Shown here piece by piece: positions 18,118-27,975 of a stretch of 64,000 nucleotides of DNA. This DNA comes from Mesorhizobium sp. B2-4-3. GTDB taxonomy: Bacteria > Pseudomonadota > Alphaproteobacteria > Rhizobiales > Rhizobiaceae. The position numbers and the translations under genes were made by a program. Within the stretch, counting starts at the first letter, position 1. Each line of letters starts with the position of its first letter. Under the pieces are notes generated by a model, which saw nothing but the letters and a program-made list of their open reading frames with translations, was not told the origin of the DNA and did not search any database. The DNA lies in assembly GCF_006442815.1 (NCBI RefSeq), contig NZ_VFVL01000012.1, positions 62,001 through 126,000 on the forward strand, in the 5' to 3' direction.

Positions 18118-19158
18118 ATGAGCGACGGGTTGGTGCTTGTGACCGGCGGGTCCGGCTTCCTCGGCGCTCATTGCATCCTGTCGCTTTTGAACGCGGGCTA
18201 CCGCGTGCGCGCGGCGGTGCGCTCGGCCAAGCGCGAAGCCGATGTTCTTGCCATGCTGAAGGTCGGCGGCGTCGAACCGGGCGATGCACTTTCCTTCGCT
18301 TATGCCGATCTCATGAGCGACAAGGGCTGGCCCGAAGCGGTTGCCGGATGCCGATATGTCCTGCACGTCGCTTCGCCCTTTCCGCCCGGCGTACCGAAGC
18401 ACGAGGACGACCTGATCGTCCCGGCCAGGGAAGGGGCGTTGCGCGTGCTGCGCGCCGCGCGCGATGCCGGCGTCGAACGGGTGGTGCTCACCTCGTCCTT
18501 TGCCGCCGTCGGCTACGGCCAGGTGCCGGTTCCCGGCCGTCCGTTCACGGAAGAGAACTGGACCGATCTGTCGCAGAAGGTGGGCGCCTATGTGAAGTCG
18601 AAGACGCTGGCCGAGCGTGCGGCGTGGGATTTCGTCGATCGCGAAGGCAGGTCACTGGAGTTGGCGGTCGTCAATCCGGTCGGCATCTTCGGGCCGGTTC
18701 TGGGACCGGACCATTCGACCTCGACGGATTTCATCAGGCGCCTGATGGATGGCGAGATGCCCGGCCTGCCGCGCATGGTGTTCGGCGTGGTCGACGTGCG
18801 CGATGTCGCGGACCTGCATCTGCGCGCCATGACCAATCCCACCGCCAAGGGCGAGCGGTTCCTGGCCATCAGCGGCGACTTCATGATGATGCTCGAGATC
18901 GCGCGGACGCTGAAGGCGCGGCTTGGCAACGCAGGATCGCGCATCACGACCAGAGCGCTGCCGGACTGGCTGGTCCGGATCGTCGGCCTGTTCGACGGGC
19001 AAGCGGCCCAGATCGTGACAGAACTGGGCAAGCAGAGGAACGCCACGAGCGCCAAGGCCGTGCGCCTGCTCGGCTGGACCCCGCGATCGCGGGAAGACGC
19101 GCTGGTCGCGACCGCTGAGAGCCTGATCCGGCTTGGATTGCTCAAGAAGTCGAAGTGA
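18118..19158 (+). CDS. NAD-dependent epimerase/dehydratase, dihydroflavonol reductase-like
   Basis: This extended short-chain dehydrogenase of 346 residues has the nucleotide site VTGGSGFLGAHC (residues 8-19), the TSSFAAVGYG serine region (about 125) and the catalytic YVKSK (about 160). The order and the VVNPVGIFGPVLG segment fit the dihydroflavonol 4-reductase/aldehyde reductase subgroup, which reduces carbonyls with NADPH. The true substrate is unknown. It starts at an ATG with a GGCGGGG-type ribosome site and stands alone between kup and a convergent gene. Confidence 0.85.
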   Translation: MSDGLVLVTGGSGFLGAHCILSLLNAGYRVRAAVRSAKREADVLAMLKVGGVEPGDALSFAYADLMSDKGWPEAVAGCRYVLHVASPFPPGVPKHEDDLIVPAREGALRVLRAARDAGVERVVLTSSFAAVGYGQVPVPGRPFTEENWTDLSQKVGAYVKSKTLAERAAWDFVDREGRSLELAVVNPVGIFGPVLGPDHSTSTDFIRRLMDGEMPGLPRMVFGVVDVRDVADLHLRAMTNPTAKGERFLAISGDFMMMLEIARTLKARLGNAGSRITTRALPDWLVRIVGLFDGQAAQIVTELGKQRNATSAKAVRLLGWTPRSREDALVATAESLIRLGLLKKSK

Positions 19159-19195
19159 AGCGCGCCCGGGACGACTTCCCCGGGCGCGCCAGACT

Positions 19196-20089
19196 TCAAC
19201 CGAGCAGGGCAGTCTTGTTCGTTTCGAGGAACTGCCTCAGCGTCCGTGGCTTGCGGCCGGATAGTTTTTCGACCGAATCCGTTACCTCGGCGATGCGACC
19301 GGCACGCGTGTTGGCGTCGAAGGAGACGATGATGCGGGCGAAGTCCTCGGGAACGCCCGCCGCTTTCACCCCTTCGGTCAGCGCCTCGTCCGGCAACTGG
19401 ATGACTTCCAGCGGCTTGCCCGTGACTTCACTCACCAGCGCGGCGATCTCGCTTGTCGTGTAGGCCTGCGGGCCGGTCAGCGTATGGATTTCGCTCTGGT
19501 TTGAGCCGGAAGCAAGGCCGGCGGCGATGGCCGCCGCCATGTCGTCGCGCGCGCCGTGAGCGATACGGCCGTCGGCGGCCGAGCTGTACCACTTGCCCGA
19601 CGAAATGGCGTGCGGCAGCGACATGAACAGGTTCTCCTGATACCAGCCGTTGCGGAAGATGGTGTAGGGGATGCCGCTCGCCTTGATCGCCTGCTCGGTG
19701 CCGTAGTGGTCGCCGGCGAACAGCACGGGCGAGCCGGGCTCGGGATTGGGCATGGAGGTGTAAAGCAAATGCGAAACGCCTGCCACCTTGGCCGCCGCCA
19801 CCGCGGTCTCATGCTGCTTCAGGCGCCGGCCGGTTTTGAGGTCAAGGTCGCCGGTCGAGATTATCAGCACCCGGTCGGCGCCGCTGAATGCCTTCTCGAG
19901 CGAGGCCTTGTCGTTGAAATCGGCGGCCCTGACGGTAACGCCGCGCGCCGCGAGATCCGTGAGGTTTTCGGGATTGCGCGTGGTGGCGATAATGCTGGCC
20001 GGCGCAATTTTCTGCGCTTCCAGCAAGTGATCAATGACGGCGCGGCCAAGCTGGCCGGAGGCACCGGAGACGAGGAGTGTTTCGGTCAT
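19196..20089 (-). CDS. NmrA-like/quinone oxidoreductase-type NAD(P)H-binding protein
   Basis: This 297-residue atypical short-chain dehydrogenase starts TLLVSGASGQLGRAVIDHLL (nucleotide site near residue 10) and contains FNDKASLEKAF, LLYTSMPNP and YTIFRNGWYQENL, close to the QorB-type NAD(P)H:quinone oxidoreductases. It probably reduces quinones or similar electrophiles. It is divergent from an HxlR regulator, with a palindromic operator between them, the usual pairing for this redox-responsive family. Confidence 0.87.
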   Translation of the reverse strand: MTETLLVSGASGQLGRAVIDHLLEAQKIAPASIIATTRNPENLTDLAARGVTVRAADFNDKASLEKAFSGADRVLIISTGDLDLKTGRRLKQHETAVAAAKVAGVSHLLYTSMPNPEPGSPVLFAGDHYGTEQAIKASGIPYTIFRNGWYQENLFMSLPHAISSGKWYSSAADGRIAHGARDDMAAAIAAGLASGSNQSEIHTLTGPQAYTTSEIAALVSEVTGKPLEVIQLPDEALTEGVKAAGVPEDFARIIVSFDANTRAGRIAEVTDSVEKLSGRKPRTLRQFLETNKTALLG

Positions 20090-20127
20090 GGGAGGTTCCT
20101 GAATTGCGCCGATCGGCGGGTGCGTAG

Positions 20128-20146
20128 TGGTCTCAAAAAGAGACCA
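20128..20146. promoter_or_regulatory. Probable HxlR operator
   Basis: TGGTCTC, five A residues, GAGACCA is a perfect seven-base inverted repeat. It lies in the divergent region, 39-57 bases from the reductase start and 111 bases before the regulator start. Confidence 0.65.
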
Positions 20147-20256
20147 GCACTAAAATAGGAATTGACCCCAGGCCGTAAAGAAGGCAGTTTTTCGGGAGGT
20201 AGGCACAGCGAGGGAACCATCTGGCCGGCCACATTTTTCACTCAGCGGATGTCGCG

Positions 20257-20664
20257 ATGGACAGTAAGATCTTCAATCTCCAAGCCAAGCTCGAGATCTA
20301 TAAGGCCATGACGGATGGCGGCAATTTCGCCGATTGCCCGGTTCGCGACGTGATCCAGGGCATCAGCGGCAAATGGAGCTCGCTGCTGGTCATGGCGCTG
20401 GCGGAGAAGCCCTATCGGTTTGGCGAATTGCGACGGCTGGTTCCCGACATCTCGCAGCGCATGCTGACGCAGACGCTCCACGACCTGCAGCGCGATGGTT
20501 ATGTGCATCGCGAAGTCTTCCCGACCAAGCCGCCGAGCGTCGAATACAGCCTCACCGATCTCGGACGCTCGATGTTCGCGCCCTTGCAGATGCTGGTCCA
20601 ATGGGCCGAGCTGAACCATGACGCGGTGCGCGCCGCCCGCGCAGCTTTCGATGCCCAAACTTGA
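20257..20664 (+). CDS. HxlR family transcriptional regulator
   Basis: This 135-residue winged-helix protein has the family pattern: a cysteine near the start of the domain ([20 protein letters not shown]), [20 protein letters not shown] and a wing ending [11 protein letters not shown]. The conserved cysteine is the redox or electrophile sensor in many HxlR proteins. It lies divergent from the NmrA-like reductase with a palindrome between, so it probably represses that gene and itself. Confidence 0.9.
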   Translation: MDSKIFNLQAKLEIYKAMTDGGNFADCPVRDVIQGISGKWSSLLVMALAEKPYRFGELRRLVPDISQRMLTQTLHDLQRDGYVHREVFPTKPPSVEYSLTDLGRSMFAPLQMLVQWAELNHDAVRAARAAFDAQT

Positions 20665-20737
20665 TGGGCGTCAAAGCGCCAGCTTGATTTGACGATAGTG
20701 GTGGGAGATTGTCGCGCCGGCTTGGCTTGGGCGGGCG

Positions 20738-21967
20738 ATGAGCGGATCTTACGACATAGCGATTGCCGGCGCCGGGCCGGCCGGACTGGCCGCAGCGCTC
20801 TATCTCAAGCGGGCCGGGCACAAGGTCACCATTTTCGAGCGTTTCGACGCGCCGAAGCCCTTCGGGTCCGGCCTCATCCTGCAGCCGACCGGGTTGACCG
20901 TGCTCGCCGATCTCGGCCTGCTCGACGAGATCCTTTCGCTCGGCAGCCGGATCGAGCGGCTACACGGCACCGACGCCGGCAGCGGACGCACCGTGCTCGA
21001 AGTCCGCTACGACGCGCGGCGCGGCCGCCGCTTCGGCCTCGCGGTGCACCGGGCGGCGCTGTTCGGCGTGCTCTACCGCGCTGCCTTGCGCGAAGCGATC
21101 GCCATCGAAACCAATGTCGAGGTCGAGACACTGGAGGCGGCTGAGCGCGCGACGCTCGTCTACGGCAACGGCAGGCGGCTCGGCCCATTCGACCTCATCG
21201 TCGATGCCAGCGGCGCGCGCTCGAAGCTGCGGACCTATCTCGGCGATGCCGCGATGCCGCGGCCGCTCACTTATGGGGCATTCTGGGCGTCGCTCGGCTG
21301 GCGGGACGGCTTCGACGAGCGCGCACTGCTGCAGCGCTACGACAAGGCAAGCATCATGGTCGGCGTGCTGCCGATCGGCCGGCCTGAGCCCGGCGCGCAA
21401 GACATGGCGGCGTTCTTCTGGAGCCTCAAGCCGGCCGACGCCGAACAGGTAAAGGCGAAGGGGCTCGACGCCTGGAAGGCGAGGGTGGTTTCGGTATGGC
21501 CTGAGTGCGAGGTTTTCACCAGTCAGATCGACGGTTTCGAGCAGCTCTCGCTCGCCCGCTATGGCCACCACACGATGACGCTGCCCGCCGGCCGGCGGCT
21601 TGCCGTCATCGGCGACGCCGCGCACTCGACCAGTCCGCAGCTTGGGCAAGGCGCGAACATGGCGCTGCTCGACGCGGCGGCGCTCAGCCATGCGCTGGCG
21701 CACGCAAAGGGTGTCGACGACGCGCTCGACACCTACGCGAGCGCGCGCCGTTGGCATGTGCGCGTATTCCAGGCGCTGTCGCTGTCGCTGACGCCGTTCT
21801 ACCAGTCGGATTCCGCAGCCTTGCCCTTTGTCCGCGACCGCATGGTGGCGGCGCTGGCGAGGATTCCGCCGGGGCCGCAATTCCTCGCCGCCATGGTCGC
21901 CGGCACGGTGATCGACCCGTTCAGGCGGATAGGGCTTGCGGAGTTGCAATGGCCTGCCGCCGGATGA
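20738..21967 (+). CDS. FAD-dependent aromatic-type monooxygenase
   Basis: This 409-residue flavoprotein of the p-hydroxybenzoate hydroxylase fold has the FAD site DIAIAGAGPAGLAAALYL (residues 5-22), a DASGARSKLR segment equivalent to the DG motif and the second FAD motif VIGDAAHSTSPQLGQGANMA (about residue 290). It resembles UbiH/salicylate hydroxylase-type enzymes, which hydroxylate aromatic or polycyclic substrates using NAD(P)H and O2. The substrate is not predictable. The 3' end overlaps the convergent glutathione transferase gene by 47 bases. Confidence 0.87.
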   Translation: MSGSYDIAIAGAGPAGLAAALYLKRAGHKVTIFERFDAPKPFGSGLILQPTGLTVLADLGLLDEILSLGSRIERLHGTDAGSGRTVLEVRYDARRGRRFGLAVHRAALFGVLYRAALREAIAIETNVEVETLEAAERATLVYGNGRRLGPFDLIVDASGARSKLRTYLGDAAMPRPLTYGAFWASLGWRDGFDERALLQRYDKASIMVGVLPIGRPEPGAQDMAAFFWSLKPADAEQVKAKGLDAWKARVVSVWPECEVFTSQIDGFEQLSLARYGHHTMTLPAGRRLAVIGDAAHSTSPQLGQGANMALLDAAALSHALAHAKGVDDALDTYASARRWHVRVFQALSLSLTPFYQSDSAALPFVRDRMVAALARIPPGPQFLAAMVAGTVIDPFRRIGLAELQWPAAG

Positions 21968-22640
21968 TCCCAGACAGATAAGATTGCTTTGCCAGAAGGA
22001 AGGCATGCAGCCGCCGCGGATAGTCCGGGCCGACGGCTTCCTTCACCGATTTCCGTTCGCTCAAGGCCTCGCGCCAGGCTTGGACGAGCGGCTTGTCGTT
22101 AAGAATGCCGAAATTGCCGATGCGGTCGAACGTGTCGAAATAGCGGAAGACCGGCCCGAAGACGGCGTCGACCAGCGAGAAGCGATCACCGGCGAACCAC
22201 GGACCGCTTTGCCTTGCAGACAGTTCTGCTTCCAGGCGTGCAAACATCCCGGACAAGCCTCTGCTTTCATCGAGGAAAGCAGCTTCATCAGCAGCGGAAT
22301 AGAAACGGCCTATGGCGTTGAGGATGGCCGAGCCGAATTCGATCCAGGCGCGATGCCTGGCCCGGGGCAGCGGGTCGGCAGGGTGCAAGGGATTGGCCTC
22401 CGTCTCCTCGAGGAATTCCAGAATGACGGCGGATTCGAAAATCACTTCCTGCGCATTGCCATGCCGGACGCGCAGCAGCGGCACCTTGCCGAGCGGCGAG
22501 ACGGCCTTGTACCATTCCGGCTTGTTGGCAAGGTCGACATAGACCCGTTCGAACGCCACGCCTTTTTCGGCAAGCGAGATCGCGGCGCGCTGGACGTAGG
22601 GGCAAAGGTGATGGCTGACGAGGGTGAGCCTAGCGGTCAT
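21921..22640 (-). CDS. Glutathione S-transferase, cysteine type (omega-like)
   Basis: This 239-residue protein has an N-terminal thioredoxin-fold domain. The active site is SHHLCPYVQRAAI (residues 8-20), so the catalytic residue is cysteine, as in omega, beta and lambda classes. The conserved cis-proline segment GKVPLLRV and the ES pair (FESAVILEFLEE) bind glutathione. The C-terminal part is helical. Such enzymes usually act as thiol transferases or dehydroascorbate reductases. The ATG at 22640 lies one base after the stop codon of the Rieske gene, so the two form an operon controlled by the divergent MarR gene. Confidence 0.9.
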   Translation of the reverse strand: MTARLTLVSHHLCPYVQRAAISLAEKGVAFERVYVDLANKPEWYKAVSPLGKVPLLRVRHGNAQEVIFESAVILEFLEETEANPLHPADPLPRARHRAWIEFGSAILNAIGRFYSAADEAAFLDESRGLSGMFARLEAELSARQSGPWFAGDRFSLVDAVFGPVFRYFDTFDRIGNFGILNDKPLVQAWREALSERKSVKEAVGPDYPRRLHAFLLAKQSYLSGIIRRQAIATPQALSA

Positions 22641-22641
22641 C

Positions 22642-22947
22642 TCACTCTCCCCAGACATAATTGAGCGTGCCATCCTCGACGCGGGTCGACAGGAACATCA
22701 GGCGCGAGCCCTTCGGCGCCGGCCCTTCAAGGCGCTCGCCGGTTTCCATGTCGAACTTCGCGCCATGCCACTGGCAGACAAGTGAACCGTCCTTGCAATC
22801 CAGCGGTCCGCCGAAATGCAGGCAGGCATTGGCCGCGGCGCGGATGCGCTCGCCGCTGCGCCAGACATGGACCTCGCGGCCGAAGAAAGGCGCGATCAGG
22901 CTGCCGGTCTGCGGGATATCGGCGATCTTGCAGATTTCATGTTTCAT
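22642..22947 (-). CDS. Rieske [2Fe-2S] ferredoxin-like protein
   Basis: This 101-residue soluble Rieske protein has both cluster motifs: Cys-x-His in ANACLHFGGPL (about residue 43) and Cys-x2-His in VCQWHGAKFDMETG (about residue 60). The size matches small electron-transfer Rieske ferredoxins of oxygenase systems. It is the first gene of a two-gene operon with a glutathione transferase and lies under three copies of a palindromic operator shared with the MarR gene. Confidence 0.88.
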   Translation of the reverse strand: MKHEICKIADIPQTGSLIAPFFGREVHVWRSGERIRAAANACLHFGGPLDCKDGSLVCQWHGAKFDMETGERLEGPAPKGSRLMFLSTRVEDGTLNYVWGE

Positions 22948-22963
22948 CAGAGAGCCCCATATC

Positions 22964-23024
22964 GATGCATTTGCATCTATATGGGTGCATTTGCATCAAT
23001 CGTCAAGCTTGATGCATTTGCATC
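22964..23024. promoter_or_regulatory. Triple palindromic operator between Rieske/GST and marR genes
   Basis: Three copies of GATGCATTTGCATC (22964-22977; 22984-22997 with GG for GA; 23011-23024) lie within 61 bases. Each is an inverted repeat GATGCA-TT-TGCATC. Start-to-start spacings are 20 and 27 bases. The block spans the whole divergent promoter region, ending 19 bases before the marR start, as expected for an autoregulating MarR protein that also controls the operon. Confidence 0.8.
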
Positions 23025-23043
23025 TATCGCTTAGGCTGCGCCA

Positions 23044-23502
23044 ATGACGAAGAAATCCCCATCGCCCGAAGCCGTCACCGCCTGGGCGCGCCTCATGCGC
23101 GTCTCGCGCCAACTGGTCGAAAAGACCGAGGACGCGCTGAAAGCCGGCGGGCTGCCACCGCTGGCCTGGTACGACGTGCTGCACGAGCTTGCCGAAGCGG
23201 GCGAGGGTGGGTTGCGACCGTTCGAGCTGATCGATCGCGTGCTGTTGGCGCAGTACGGCGTCTCGCGCCTGCTGGCCAAGCTGGAGGCGGATGGCCTGGT
23301 CGAAAAGCTGCCCGTCTCGGATGATGGCCGCGGGCAGACCGTGCGCATCACGCCAAGCGGCCGGGAGATGCGCCGCGGCATCTGGGCGATCTATGGCGCT
23401 TCGATCACGGAGCTGATGGGCGACAGGCTTTCAGCCGAAGAGCTCAATGCGCTGGCGGCGCTGCTCGGGCGGCTGCGGCATCCGCCGATAGAAAACCACT
23501 GA
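23044..23502 (+). CDS. MarR family transcriptional regulator
   Basis: This 152-residue winged-helix dimeric regulator contains LAWYDVLHELAEAG, the recognition region LLAQYGVSRLLAKLEADGLVE and the wing DDGRGQTVRITPSGREM. It is divergent from the Rieske-GST operon with three identical operator palindromes between them. It therefore probably represses that operon and itself until a ligand or oxidant is present. Confidence 0.9.
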   Translation: MTKKSPSPEAVTAWARLMRVSRQLVEKTEDALKAGGLPPLAWYDVLHELAEAGEGGLRPFELIDRVLLAQYGVSRLLAKLEADGLVEKLPVSDDGRGQTVRITPSGREMRRGIWAIYGASITELMGDRLSAEELNALAALLGRLRHPPIENH

Positions 23503-23580
23503 GCGAGCCCGGCCAGTCCATCGGCTCGATTTTTTCGATCGCCGCCCTTGCGTCCAGTCCAGGAATGCGCCATAAGCCGA

Positions 23581-23595
23581 ACCGTAACGTACGGT
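23581..23595. promoter_or_regulatory. Probable TetR operator
   Basis: ACCGTA, three bases, TACGGT is a perfect inverted repeat 35 bases before the proposed start of the tetR gene. No divergent target gene faces it, so autoregulation is the simplest role. Confidence 0.55.
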
Positions 23596-23629
23596 ACGCC
23601 TGAGGCCGTATCTGGAATTGGGAACAGTC

Positions 23630-24275
23630 GTGTTGCAGCCAGCGGAGATCGACGCAAGCGAAACGCTGACCGAGCGCCAGCAGGCCGTTCTGGATGCGGC
23701 GCTTCGCCTGCTGGTCGAGGAGGGCGACAACCTGACCATGACGGCGGTGGCGCGGCGGGCAAGCTGCTCCAAGGAAACGCTCTACAAATGGTTCGGCGAC
23801 CGCGACGGGCTGCTCAACGCCACGGTGCAATGGCAAGCGTCCAAGGTGCGTGTCGCGGCCATCGACCGTGAGAGGCTGGATATCGGTTCGCTCACAGCGA
23901 GCCTGGAGCGCTTCGCTTCAGATTGGCTGAAGGTTATATCCAGCGACACTTCGATCGCGCTGAACCGTGTGGCGGTCAGCCATGCCGGTTCCGGCAAGGA
24001 CGATCTCGGCGCCATCGTGCTGCAGAATGGCCGCTTCGCTCTTGCCAAGCGCCTGAAGCCGGTGCTTGAAGCCGGTCAGCAGGCCGGACTGCTCGATTTC
24101 GAGGACGCCGAGACGGCGTTCCGGACCTTTTTCGGTCTGGTCGGCCGCGACGTGCAGATACGTCTGCTGCTCGGCGACCGGGTGGAATTGACTGGGGCGA
24201 CGATCGGCGGTGATGCCGCGCGCGCGACGCAACAGTTTCTCGCTCTCTTCGGAGCAAAAACCGGGCCGCTGGCCC

Positions 24276-24289
<14 letters not shown>
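23630..24289 (+). CDS. TetR/AcrR family transcriptional regulator
   Basis: The N-terminal helix-turn-helix is clear (RQQAVLDAALRLLVEEGDNL, then TMTAVARRASCSKETLYKWF, residues about 15-60). The C-terminal ligand domain has the TetR_C form seen in AcrR-like proteins (FRTFFGLVGRDVQIRLLLGD). The start is uncertain: the GTG at 23630 is chosen, with a TTG at 23618 as an alternative. The last residues (HRAG) and the stop codon lie in a dispersed palindromic repeat, so the C-terminal tip may be repeat-derived. The target genes are unknown. Confidence 0.85.
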
Positions 24290-25436
<1,147 letters not shown>

Positions 25437-25448
25437 AAAGCTCGCGCC

Positions 25449-25564
25449 AATTCTACCCTGCCGGCCATCTGCCGCAGGTTTCTGCGCTTCCGGTGCTCAC
25501 GGACTTTATGTCCGCTCCGCTCCGGTTCTCGAAACCTGCACCAGCTGACTCGGCAGGGCGAATT
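25449..25564. repeat. Palindromic intergenic repeat, copy 2, after ilvC
   Basis: The outer arms (AATTCTACCCTGCCGG and CGGCAGGGCGAATT) pair. The core contains CTGCGCTTCCGGTGCTCACG and CGCTCCGCTCCGGTTCTCG around an AT-rich dyad, the same core as copy 1 at 12633-12776, with different outer arms. Confidence 0.8.
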
Positions 25565-25592
25565 GTCATCAAGCTTCCGGTCGCGAAGCTGC

Positions 25593-25621
25593 AAGCCGGC
25601 GGAGCGGCCCGTCGGCTTTTT
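25593..25621 (+). terminator. Intrinsic terminator downstream of ilvC
   Basis: AAGCCG (25593-25598) pairs with CGGCTT (25613-25618), and a run of five T residues follows. It sits beyond the palindromic repeat and before the convergent PilZ gene. Confidence 0.55.
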
Positions 25622-25654
25622 CTATGCGAGATTGACGGACAGTGTCGCCGCTGC

Positions 25655-25939
25655 TCACCCGTAATGCCAGTGCGGCTTGGGCTCGGTGCCGGTGAACTCG
25701 ACGCCGATGCGGTCCTCGCGGCGCCAACGCACCACCGCCCTGTAGCCGATGCCGTCGATCGGCACATAGAGCAGGAATTCGTCCGGCACGCGTGCGTCGA
25801 TCGGCACTTTCAGCTCCGCGCCGTTCGAATGCATGTTGCGCACCGTGCACTTCACCTCGGAATTGGTGATGCCGGTCAGGATCGCCGCGCCCTTGAGCAC
25901 GCGTTGCCTGTGTTGGTTTCTGTGTTCGTTTTCGGCCAT
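25655..25939 (-). CDS. PilZ domain protein
   Basis: This single-domain protein of 94 residues has the c-di-GMP binding motifs of PilZ: an arginine pair in NQHRQRVLKGA near the N terminus and the NMHSNGAEL segment (D/N-x-S-x-x-G) about 30 residues later. It is probably a small c-di-GMP effector affecting motility or polysaccharide production; the partner is unknown. The ATG at 25939 is preferred to a GTG nine bases upstream because of ribosome-site spacing. Confidence 0.82.
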   Translation of the reverse strand: MAENEHRNQHRQRVLKGAAILTGITNSEVKCTVRNMHSNGAELKVPIDARVPDEFLLYVPIDGIGYRAVVRWRREDRIGVEFTGTEPKPHWHYG

Positions 25940-26067
25940 GGCGGGCACGTCCTCGCACCCCTGTTCGCGCGAATCGTCATGTTGGAGGACATCGGCATGG
26001 ATGAATAGCCGCGTCCGATAAATTTAGGGTTATCGCCGTCGCGTCACAGGTTGCCGCAAACAAAATA

Positions 26068-26095
26068 GAAACGGCGCCGCAAAGGGCGCCGTTTC
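26068..26095 (-). terminator. Terminator of the BA14K-like gene
   Basis: GAAACGGCGCC and GGCGCCGTTTC form a perfect eleven-pair stem with a six-base loop. On the minus strand it is followed by TATTTTGTTT, making a good intrinsic terminator 23 bases after the stop codon. Confidence 0.8.
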
Positions 26096-26117
26096 ATTGT
26101 CTGCGTCGGCGAGCCGC

Positions 26118-26696
26118 TCAGCTATAGGGCGACCAGCATTGCTTGCGAGGGCCATAGTTGGGCTGGAAACTATTATCCCGGGCGCGATACGACCGGTAGC
26201 GGTCGTAGCACCAGCGGACATGCGCGCTGGACAGCCGCTCGGTCCGGTAAATGCGCCGCGGCTGAGCGTAACGCGGATAGGGATCGTAGTAGTACGGGTC
26301 ATAGTAGTTGCCATAGGCCATGCTGCCCAAGCCCAGGCCTAGGCCCAGCCCCAGGATCGCCGCGTCGCCGCCGCGGAAGTGCCGGCGGTGGTGGTGCCGC
26401 CAGCGCCAATCGCCGCCGCCGTTCCAGTTGCCGCCGTCCCAATGGCGCGAGAAGTGACGGTCGCCGCCACGCCACCTGAAGTCGCCGCCCCGGTGACGCC
26501 AACGCCAATCCTGGACGCCGCCGTTGTTGTTGCCGGCCCAGCCGTCGCGCACGGGAATGACCTGCGGCGCGGCGGTGTTCGTCGCGACGCCGAGATCGGG
26601 TTGCAGGATCGGACCGGCGACCGACGGTGCCGTCACGCCGGTAACGAGGCCCAGAACCAGAAGCCCGGATCTCAGGGAAGAAAAAAGCGGTTTCAT
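26118..26696 (-). CDS. Secreted BA14K-family-like protein
   Basis: This 192-residue protein has a cleavable signal peptide (residues 1 to about 28, ending VAGP). The middle is rich in Trp, Arg, His and Gly (repeated [13 protein letters not shown] units), and a short Gly-Leu hydrophobic patch follows ([16 protein letters not shown]). The C terminus ([19 protein letters not shown], then [10 protein letters not shown]) matches the BA14K domain found in rhizobia and Brucella, where it is an immunoreactive, lectin-like envelope protein. The ATG has a GGAG ribosome site. The exact function is unknown. Confidence 0.78.
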   Translation of the reverse strand: MKPLFSSLRSGLLVLGLVTGVTAPSVAGPILQPDLGVATNTAAPQVIPVRDGWAGNNNGGVQDWRWRHRGGDFRWRGGDRHFSRHWDGGNWNGGGDWRWRHHHRRHFRGGDAAILGLGLGLGLGSMAYGNYYDPYYYDPYPRYAQPRRIYRTERLSSAHVRWCYDRYRSYRARDNSFQPNYGPRKQCWSPYS

Positions 26697-26862
26697 TTCA
26701 CTCTCCAAGGAGTAAAGGCCCCACGCCCAGCATACCCCGGGGAAAGGCCCATTGTTGGAACTTTCCGTCTGAACGGGGGATGAACGGAAAGGTTCCATCA
26801 ACCATGACGAGCATCGGCCTGGCCCTTGTTTTCGCCCTCGCTTGCAGGCAAAGGTCACGGCC

Positions 26863-27975
26863 ATGTCGCTGCGCCTCGCCACCTTCAATGTCGAGAACCT
26901 GATGAACAGGTTCGATTTCTCGGGCTACCGCAACCAGCTCAACGAAGACCGCACGCTGGCGCTGTTCGACATCCAGAGCGAGGCCGAATACCGCATCCTC
27001 GAGCAGGCCCGCGCGATCGCCCAGTCCGACGACACCCGCCAGTTGACGGCGCTCGCTATCGCGGCCACCCGCGCGGACGTCATCTGCATGCAGGAGGTCG
27101 ACAATATCGAGGCGCTGAAGGCCTTCGAATACGGCTATCTGTTCAAGATGGTCGGGCAGGGCTACCGGCAGAAATACACCACCGCCGGCAACGATACGCG
27201 CGGCATCGATGTCGCCGTGATGATGCGCAACGAGACCGCGCAAGGGCAGCCGATCGAGTTCGTGCGCATGACCAGCCACGCCTATGTCACTTTCGAGCAG
27301 TTCGGGCTGTTCACGCCGGAGCTCGCCGGGCTCGGCTATCTCGCCAATGGGCGTATCTTTCGCCGTGACTGCCTGGAGATCGACCTGAGGGTCGGCGGCG
27401 TGCCGTTGACGCTCTATCTGGTGCATTTCAAATCGATGGGGCCGCCGCGCAACGGGCTGGATGGCCGCCAGGCGTCGATGCCGCTGCGCATCGCCGAAGC
27501 GCAAGCGGTGCGCCGCATCGTCGAGGAGCGTTTCGGCAAGGATCACGCCGCCGACAAACGCTGGGCGATCTGCGGCGACATGAACGATTACCGGCAGCGC
27601 GTGAAGATCGATGGCGACGCCATCGACGGCTACCGTTTCGAGGTTGTCGACGAAGCCCGGTCCTCGATCGATGTGCTCACCGCCGGCGGCTTTTGCGAGA
27701 ATGTCGTCGAGCGGCGGCCGGAGATGGACCGCTGGAGCTTCTACCATACGCGCGGCCCGGAGGAGCGGCATCTTTGCCAGCTCGACTATATCATGCTGTC
27801 GAAGGCGCTGGCCGCGAAGAATGCCACCGCCGTTCCCGACATCATCCGCAACGGCCAGCCCTGGCGGACCATCTTTCCGCCCGGACAGGAGGTCGAGCGT
27901 TTCCCGCGCGCCGGCTGGGACAGGCCGAAAGCGTCGGACCATTGCCCGGTGGCGATCACACTGGACATGGCGTGA
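26863..27975 (+). CDS. Endonuclease/exonuclease/phosphatase family protein
   Basis: This 370-residue protein has the DNase I-like EEP fold. Landmarks are the start [16 protein letters not shown], the catalytic glutamate in [14 protein letters not shown] (about residue 75), [15 protein letters not shown], the acid pair [10 protein letters not shown] (about 235) and a final [12 protein letters not shown] with the catalytic His. The substrate could be DNA or a phosphoester. A downstream Nudix gene overlaps its stop by four bases, so they are co-translated. Confidence 0.88.
   Translation: MSLRLATFNVENLMNRFDFSGYRNQLNEDRTLALFDIQSEAEYRILEQARAIAQSDDTRQLTALAIAATRADVICMQEVDNIEALKAFEYGYLFKMVGQGYRQKYTTAGNDTRGIDVAVMMRNETAQGQPIEFVRMTSHAYVTFEQFGLFTPELAGLGYLANGRIFRRDCLEIDLRVGGVPLTLYLVHFKSMGPPRNGLDGRQASMPLRIAEAQAVRRIVEERFGKDHAADKRWAICGDMNDYRQRVKIDGDAIDGYRFEVVDEARSSIDVLTAGGFCENVVERRPEMDRWSFYHTRGPEERHLCQLDYIMLSKALAAKNATAVPDIIRNGQPWRTIFPPGQEVERFPRAGWDRPKASDHCPVAITLDMA

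Noticed and set aside
14460..18119. A 1,219-codon open frame antisense to both kup genes
   Set aside because: It mirrors kup codon usage, and its apparent internal repeat simply reflects the tandem kup duplication on the other strand.
22964..23024. Three regularly placed repeats considered as a CRISPR remnant
   Set aside because: The units are 14-base palindromes with spacers of 6 and 13 bases in a divergent promoter, and no cas genes exist. An operator cluster fits better.
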